Shown here: positions 7,192 to 9,806 of the stretch, piece by piece
How positions within the stretch are numbered: position 1 is the stretch's first letter
How the letters are laid out: every line of letters starts with the position of its first letter
Made by a program: the position numbers and the translations under genes
From: JBDSTZ01 sp039927975
GTDB taxonomy: Bacteria; Pseudomonadota; Gammaproteobacteria; Burkholderiales; Burkholderiaceae_D
DNA length: 9,806 nucleotides
Direction: 5' to 3'
Assembly: GCA_039927975.1 (NCBI GenBank)
Contig: JBDSTZ010000087.1
Location: forward strand, 1 to 9,806
The notes under the pieces: model-generated
Seen by the model: only the letters and a program-made list of their open reading frames with translations
Told to the model about the DNA's origin: nothing
Database searches by the model: none

Positions 7192-7251
7192 AAGAGTTGA
7201 TGAAGTTGTGTAAATGCCAATGAATATCACGCCCGTGCTGAGAAATAAACA

Positions 7252-7270
7252 TGAAAATTATTGATTTTCA
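7252..7270. promoter_or_regulatory. Perfect inverted repeat in AT-rich divergent region
   Basis: TGAAAAT-TATTG-ATTTTCA has 7-bp arms that are exact reverse complements, with a 5-base spacer. It lies in the most AT-rich part of the 172-bp gap between the membrane-protein gene (minus) and the synthetase gene (plus). The size and symmetry suit a dimeric repressor or activator site controlling one or both genes. The regulator is unknown. Confidence 0.4.
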
Positions 7271-7342
7271 AAAATACAACATATTGGTCGGCTGTCGGGG
7301 ATGAATTCGCGCGCCGCGACTCTAAGTGATGAGAGATAGCGA

Positions 7343-7350
7343 GGGAGGGA
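7343..7350 (+). promoter_or_regulatory. Strong ribosome-binding site for the glutamylpolyamine synthetase-like gene
   Basis: GGGAGGGA contains a full GGAGG with 5 bases to the ATG at 7354. It is the strongest Shine-Dalgarno sequence in the window and fixes this start against the ATG five codons further in. Confidence 0.7.
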
Positions 7351-7353
7351 GCG

Positions 7354-8706
7354 ATGCCATACCGCGCCATGGAGCAGTGGCTGGCCGACCATCACATCAC
7401 CGAAATCGAATGCCTGGTGCCCGACCTGACCGGCGTCGCGCGCGGCAAAATTCTGCCGCGCAGCAAATTCGGCAGCGAGGGCGGCATGCGCCTGCCCGAA
7501 GCCGTGCTCGGCATGACCGTCACCGGCAACACCCCCGAGCGCGACCTGGCCTACCTGCGCGCCATTTCAGTCGTCGACCGCGATATGCAACTGCGCGCCG
7601 ATCCTGCCAGCATCGCCCTGGTGCCGTGGGCCCAGGACCCGACCGCGCAAGTGATCCACGACTGCTTTTTCGCCGACGCCAGCCTGGTCGACTTCGCCCC
7701 GCGCTCGGTGCTGCGCCGCGTGCTCGGCTTGTATGCCGCGCACGGCTGGACCCCCACCATCGGCCCCGAACTGGAGTTCTACCTGGCCGCCCCCAGCCTC
7801 GACCCCAATCTGCCGCTGCGCTCGCCGGTCGGGCGCAGCGGACGGGCCGAAACCAGCCGCCAGATCTACAGCATCGACGCCGTCAACGAGTTCGACCCGC
7901 TGTTCGAGGACATCTACGATTATTGCGACCTGATGCAGCTCGACGTCGACACCTTGATCCACGAGATCGGCGCCGGCCAGCTCGGCATCGACTTTCTCCA
8001 AGGCGAGCCGCTGGCCACGGCCGACCACATCTTCTATTTCAAGCGCATGGTGCGCGAGGCCGCGCTCAGGCACGGCATGCACGCGACCTTCATGGCCAAG
8101 CCGCTCGCCCACGAACCGGGCTCGGCCATGCATCTGCACCAGGGCCTGCTCGATAGTCTCGGCGGCGCCAATCTGTTCACCCTGCGCGATGGCACGCCCT
8201 CGGTCCTGTTTCGCCACTTCATCGGCGGACTGCAGCGCTACATGCCCGCCGCCATGGCCCTGGTGGCGCCGTACGTCAATTCCTACCGCCGCATCGTGCG
8301 CGGCACCGACGCGCCGATCAATGTGCAGTGGGGCATGGACAACCGCACGGTCGGCTTCCGCGTGCCGGCCGCGCCGCCGGCCGAGCGGCGCGTCGAAAAC
8401 CGCCTGATCGGCGCCGACGCCAATCCCTACCTGGCCTTCGCCACCACGCTGGCCTGCGGCTACCTCGGCATGGTCGAGCAGACCGAGCCGTCGCCCGAGA
8501 TGCGCGGCAGCGCCCACGCGTTCGGCTTCGAGCTGCCGCAGGGTTTGTCGGAAGCGCTACGCCTGCTGCGCGCCGAACCGCGCCTGGCCGATGTGCTGGG
8601 CGCGCGCTTTCTCGACGTGTACGCCGCCATCAAGGACCAGGAGTATCTGGAATTCATGACCGTCATCAGTCCGTGGGAACGCGAGCACTTGTTGCTGCAC
8701 GTCTGA
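7354..8706 (+). CDS. Glutamine synthetase family protein, gamma-glutamylpolyamine synthetase type (PuuA/PauA-like)
   Basis: An ATP-dependent ligase of the glutamine synthetase superfamily. The 450 residues resemble the PuuA/PauA branch, which joins glutamate to putrescine or other amines in polyamine catabolism, rather than GlnA. N-terminal domain: PDLTGVARGKILPRS. Catalytic domain: GPELEFYL (E139, E141), IHEIGAGQLGID (E204), HATFMAKPLAHEPGSAMHLHQ (H260), NSYRRI, NRTVGFRVP (330-338) and VENRLIGADANPYLAFA (E348). The C-terminus, SPWEREHLLLHV, also fits this branch. One key residue is missing: the glutamate normally following Q-x in the ...GQxE(I/V)N segment is glycine here (G211), so one metal ligand appears lost. 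A strong GGAGG site precedes the start. No other polyamine-catabolism gene is adjacent, so the substrate cannot be read from context. Family is firm; exact reaction and activity are open. Confidence 0.85.
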   Translation: MPYRAMEQWLADHHITEIECLVPDLTGVARGKILPRSKFGSEGGMRLPEAVLGMTVTGNTPERDLAYLRAISVVDRDMQLRADPASIALVPWAQDPTAQVIHDCFFADASLVDFAPRSVLRRVLGLYAAHGWTPTIGPELEFYLAAPSLDPNLPLRSPVGRSGRAETSRQIYSIDAVNEFDPLFEDIYDYCDLMQLDVDTLIHEIGAGQLGIDFLQGEPLATADHIFYFKRMVREAALRHGMHATFMAKPLAHEPGSAMHLHQGLLDSLGGANLFTLRDGTPSVLFRHFIGGLQRYMPAAMALVAPYVNSYRRIVRGTDAPINVQWGMDNRTVGFRVPAAPPAERRVENRLIGADANPYLAFATTLACGYLGMVEQTEPSPEMRGSAHAFGFELPQGLSEALRLLRAEPRLADVLGARFLDVYAAIKDQEYLEFMTVISPWEREHLLLHV

Positions 8707-8724
8707 CCCGACCCCTCGCCACCG

Positions 8725-8752
8725 TTATCAAGCTGGCAATTTTCGATATATT
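8725..8752 (+). promoter_or_regulatory. Possible promoter towards gspF
   Basis: TTATCA (8725-8730) and TATATT (8747-8752) are 16 bp apart, matching the sigma70 consensus at 4 of 6 and 5 of 6 positions. Transcription would start near 8759, leaving a leader of about 200 bases before gspF that contains the repeats and hairpins described separately. Confidence 0.35.
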
Positions 8753-8765
8753 TACAAACGCGCAT

Positions 8766-8819
8766 CCAAATTCAAAATTGCAGTGTAGAATTCGATCGGT
8801 CTTACCAAATCCAAAATTG
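8766..8819 (+). repeat. 15-bp direct repeat, 39 bp apart
   Basis: CCAAATTCAAAATTG (8766-8780) and CCAAATCCAAAATTG (8805-8819) differ at one base. Both end in CAAAATTG. An exact inverted partner of the core, GCAATTTT, lies at 8736-8743 and is the reverse complement of AAAATTGC at 8774-8781. The arrangement could be a set of protein-binding sites upstream of gspF or part of the leader structure. Confidence 0.5.
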
Positions 8820-8828
8820 GTTGGACCG
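8797..8828 (+). other. Long imperfect hairpin upstream of gspF
   Basis: CGGTCTTACCAA (8797-8808) pairs with TTGGTTGGACCG (8817-8828) over an 8-base loop: ten Watson-Crick pairs, one G-U pair and one T-T mismatch. No T-run follows, so it is not a classical terminator. It is followed by GGGCGCCC (8830-8837) and a smaller stem GCGCC-CAATTT-GGCGC (8832-8847). It could be a 3' end structure of the synthetase transcript or a leader element of gspF. Confidence 0.45.
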
Positions 8829-8894
8829 TGGGCGCCCAATTTGGCGCTGGCAAGGATGCTTCATCGTCTGACTTCTTTTGAATACAGGGCATGC

Positions 8895-8951
8895 ATGCGT
8901 GAATTCTTGACCCCGGGCGCTCGTCGCGCCGCCAACCTGCGCCATCGCTAG
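8895..8951 (+). CDS. Possible 18-codon small ORF just before gspF
   Basis: An ATG at 8895 with AGGG 5 bases upstream opens a frame of 18 codons, MREFLTPGARRAANLRHR, ending in TAG at 8949-8951, 9 bases before the gspF ATG and in the same phase. An earlier ATG at 8856 would give 31 codons but has a poorly placed ribosome site. The peptide is basic and matches nothing I know. Its stop codon overlaps the AGGG that serves gspF, which would suit translational coupling or a leader peptide. It may equally be chance in GC-rich DNA. Confidence 0.2.
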   Translation: MREFLTPGARRAANLRHR

Positions 8952-8960
8952 GGCAGCGCC

Positions 8961-9806
8961 ATGCGTTTTGCGATCCGCGCGGTCGGCGCCGACAATCAGG
9001 TGCAACGGCTTGAAATCGATGCCAGCGACGTCCAGGCCGCCACCCGCGAGGCCGCCGGACGCCGCCTGACGGTGCTCGACGTCCGCCCGCTGTCCGGCCG
9101 CGCCCGCCGCGGCAAGAGTTTTTCCCTTGTCCTCTTCACCCAGGAATTGCTGGCGCTGCTCGAAGCGGGCCTCGGCCTGGTCGAAAGCCTCGAAGCGCTG
9201 GGCGAAAAAGAGTCGCACAGCGAAACCGGCGCGCTGCTCGGGCGCCTGCTGGCGCGCATGCGCGACGGCCTGCGCTTTTCGCTGGCGCTGGCGGCCGAAC
9301 CCGACCACTTCCCGCCGCTCTTCATCGGCATCGTCAAGGCCGCCGAGCGCACCAGCGACCTGCCGCAGGCGCTGACCCGCTTCATCGAATACCAGGTGCG
9401 CGTCGAGGGCGTGCGCAACCGCCTGGTGAGCGCGGCGATCTACCCGGTGATTTTGCTGATCGTCGGCGGCGGCGTCAGCCTGTTCCTGCTCGGTTACGTG
9501 GTGCCCAAGTTCTCCGCCATCTACCAGGGCAGCGGGCGTGACCTGCCGCTGATGTCGCGCTGGCTGATCGCCTGGGGCAACGCCATTTCCGGCCACGGCG
9601 CCGTGCTGCTGACGGTGCTCGCCGCGCTCGCCGCCGGCCTGTTCGTCTGGCTGCGGCGTTTGAACCGCAACGGCCAGGTGATGGCCGCCTTCACGCGCCT
9701 GCCCGGTGTCGCGCAGCGCGTCCACATCCTTGAACTGGCGCGCCTGTATCTGACGCTCGGCATGCTGCTCGAAGGCGGCATCGCCGTCGTCAGCGCGATG
9801 GACATG
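8961..9806 (+). CDS. Type II secretion system F family protein (GspF/PilC-like), 3' end outside window
   Basis: Polytopic inner-membrane platform protein of type II secretion or type IV pilus systems, which couples the cytoplasmic ATPase to pseudopilus assembly. The frame is open from the ATG at 8961 to the window end (282 codons); the family is usually about 400 residues, so roughly the last third is missing. A short N-terminal region (1-50) precedes the first F domain, which opens FSLVLFTQELLALLEAGLGL and continues through FIGIVKAAERTSDLPQAL and YQVRVEGVRNRLVSAAIYP. Membrane segments lie at ~159-181 and ~214-231, followed by the start of the second F domain (ELARLYLTLGMLLEGGIAV). An in-frame TAG at 8949 rules out a longer N-terminus; AGGG lies 7 bases before the ATG. 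No gspE ATPase gene is immediately upstream, so this is probably the first gene of its cluster. Family is firm; GspF and PilC cannot be separated with confidence. Confidence 0.88.
   Translation, partial: MRFAIRAVGADNQVQRLEIDASDVQAATREAAGRRLTVLDVRPLSGRARRGKSFSLVLFTQELLALLEAGLGLVESLEALGEKESHSETGALLGRLLARMRDGLRFSLALAAEPDHFPPLFIGIVKAAERTSDLPQALTRFIEYQVRVEGVRNRLVSAAIYPVILLIVGGGVSLFLLGYVVPKFSAIYQGSGRDLPLMSRWLIAWGNAISGHGAVLLTVLAALAAGLFVWLRRLNRNGQVMAAFTRLPGVAQRVHILELARLYLTLGMLLEGGIAVVSAMDM

Noticed and set aside
7182..7220. N-terminal extension of the membrane protein from the TTG at 7220
   Set aside because: The internal ATG at 7181 has a well-spaced GGGAG, while the TTG has no ribosome site and the extra residues show no conserved feature.
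7567..8517. A 316-codon open frame on the minus strand opposite the synthetase gene
   Set aside because: A shadow of the strongly supported plus-strand synthetase gene; no motif or start signal.
8907..8912. TTGACC as a -35 element for gspF
   Set aside because: The expected -10 region is GC-rich with no acceptable match.
8802..9725. A 307-codon open frame on the minus strand opposite gspF
   Set aside because: The plus-strand frame from 8961 encodes an unmistakable F-domain protein with no stop to the window end, so the minus frame is a shadow.
1..9806. CRISPR array, tRNA/rRNA gene, insertion sequence, prophage or defence cassette
   Set aside because: I looked for repeat-spacer patterns, tRNA-like arms, terminal inverted repeats and transposase, integrase or known immune domains on both strands and found none.

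Overview
The window is ordinary, GC-rich chromosomal DNA from a betaproteobacterium, most likely a member of the Oxalobacteraceae (Massilia/Duganella/Janthinobacterium-like). This rests on the strong G/C preference at third codon positions, the protein sequences, and the lplT-alr-radA order, which I recall from this group. No database search was possible, so the taxonomic call is an inference.

Layout. Positions 1-449 hold the 3' part of a family 4-type uracil-DNA glycosylase gene. Its last codons overlap the start of a DUF1853 gene (433-1356). That gene runs tail to tail into lplT (1353-2615, minus), and the two stop codons overlap. A 129-bp divergent region separates lplT from alr (alanine racemase, 2745-3824), followed by radA (3880-5256) and a small single-domain PilZ protein (5363-5683, TTG start). 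After a short gap with two terminator-like hairpins comes a convergent gene for an unrecognised 473-residue membrane protein (5760-7181, minus). An AT-rich divergent region with a perfect inverted repeat leads to a gamma-glutamylpolyamine synthetase-like gene (7354-8706). A 254-bp AT-rich, repeat- and hairpin-containing region precedes a type II secretion/type IV pilus inner-membrane gene (gspF/pilC family) that starts at 8961 and runs off the right edge.

How the genes fit together. The left half is a housekeeping block: base-excision repair (UDG), a possible nuclease-fold protein (DUF1853), inner-membrane lysophospholipid recycling (LplT), D-alanine supply for peptidoglycan (Alr) and recombination-intermediate processing (RadA). 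The right half is more accessory: a c-di-GMP receptor-type domain, an orphan membrane protein, a polyamine-catabolism-type ligase and the first gene of a secretion/pilus cluster.

I found no CRISPR array, tRNA, rRNA, insertion sequence, phage gene or recognisable defence system. The observations most worth checking are: (1) the loss of a normally conserved metal-ligand glutamate in the glutamine-synthetase-like protein; (2) the orphan membrane protein with a large, cysteine-containing, probably periplasmic domain; and (3) the structured AT-rich region upstream of gspF. No stretch longer than 300 bases lacks a gene.
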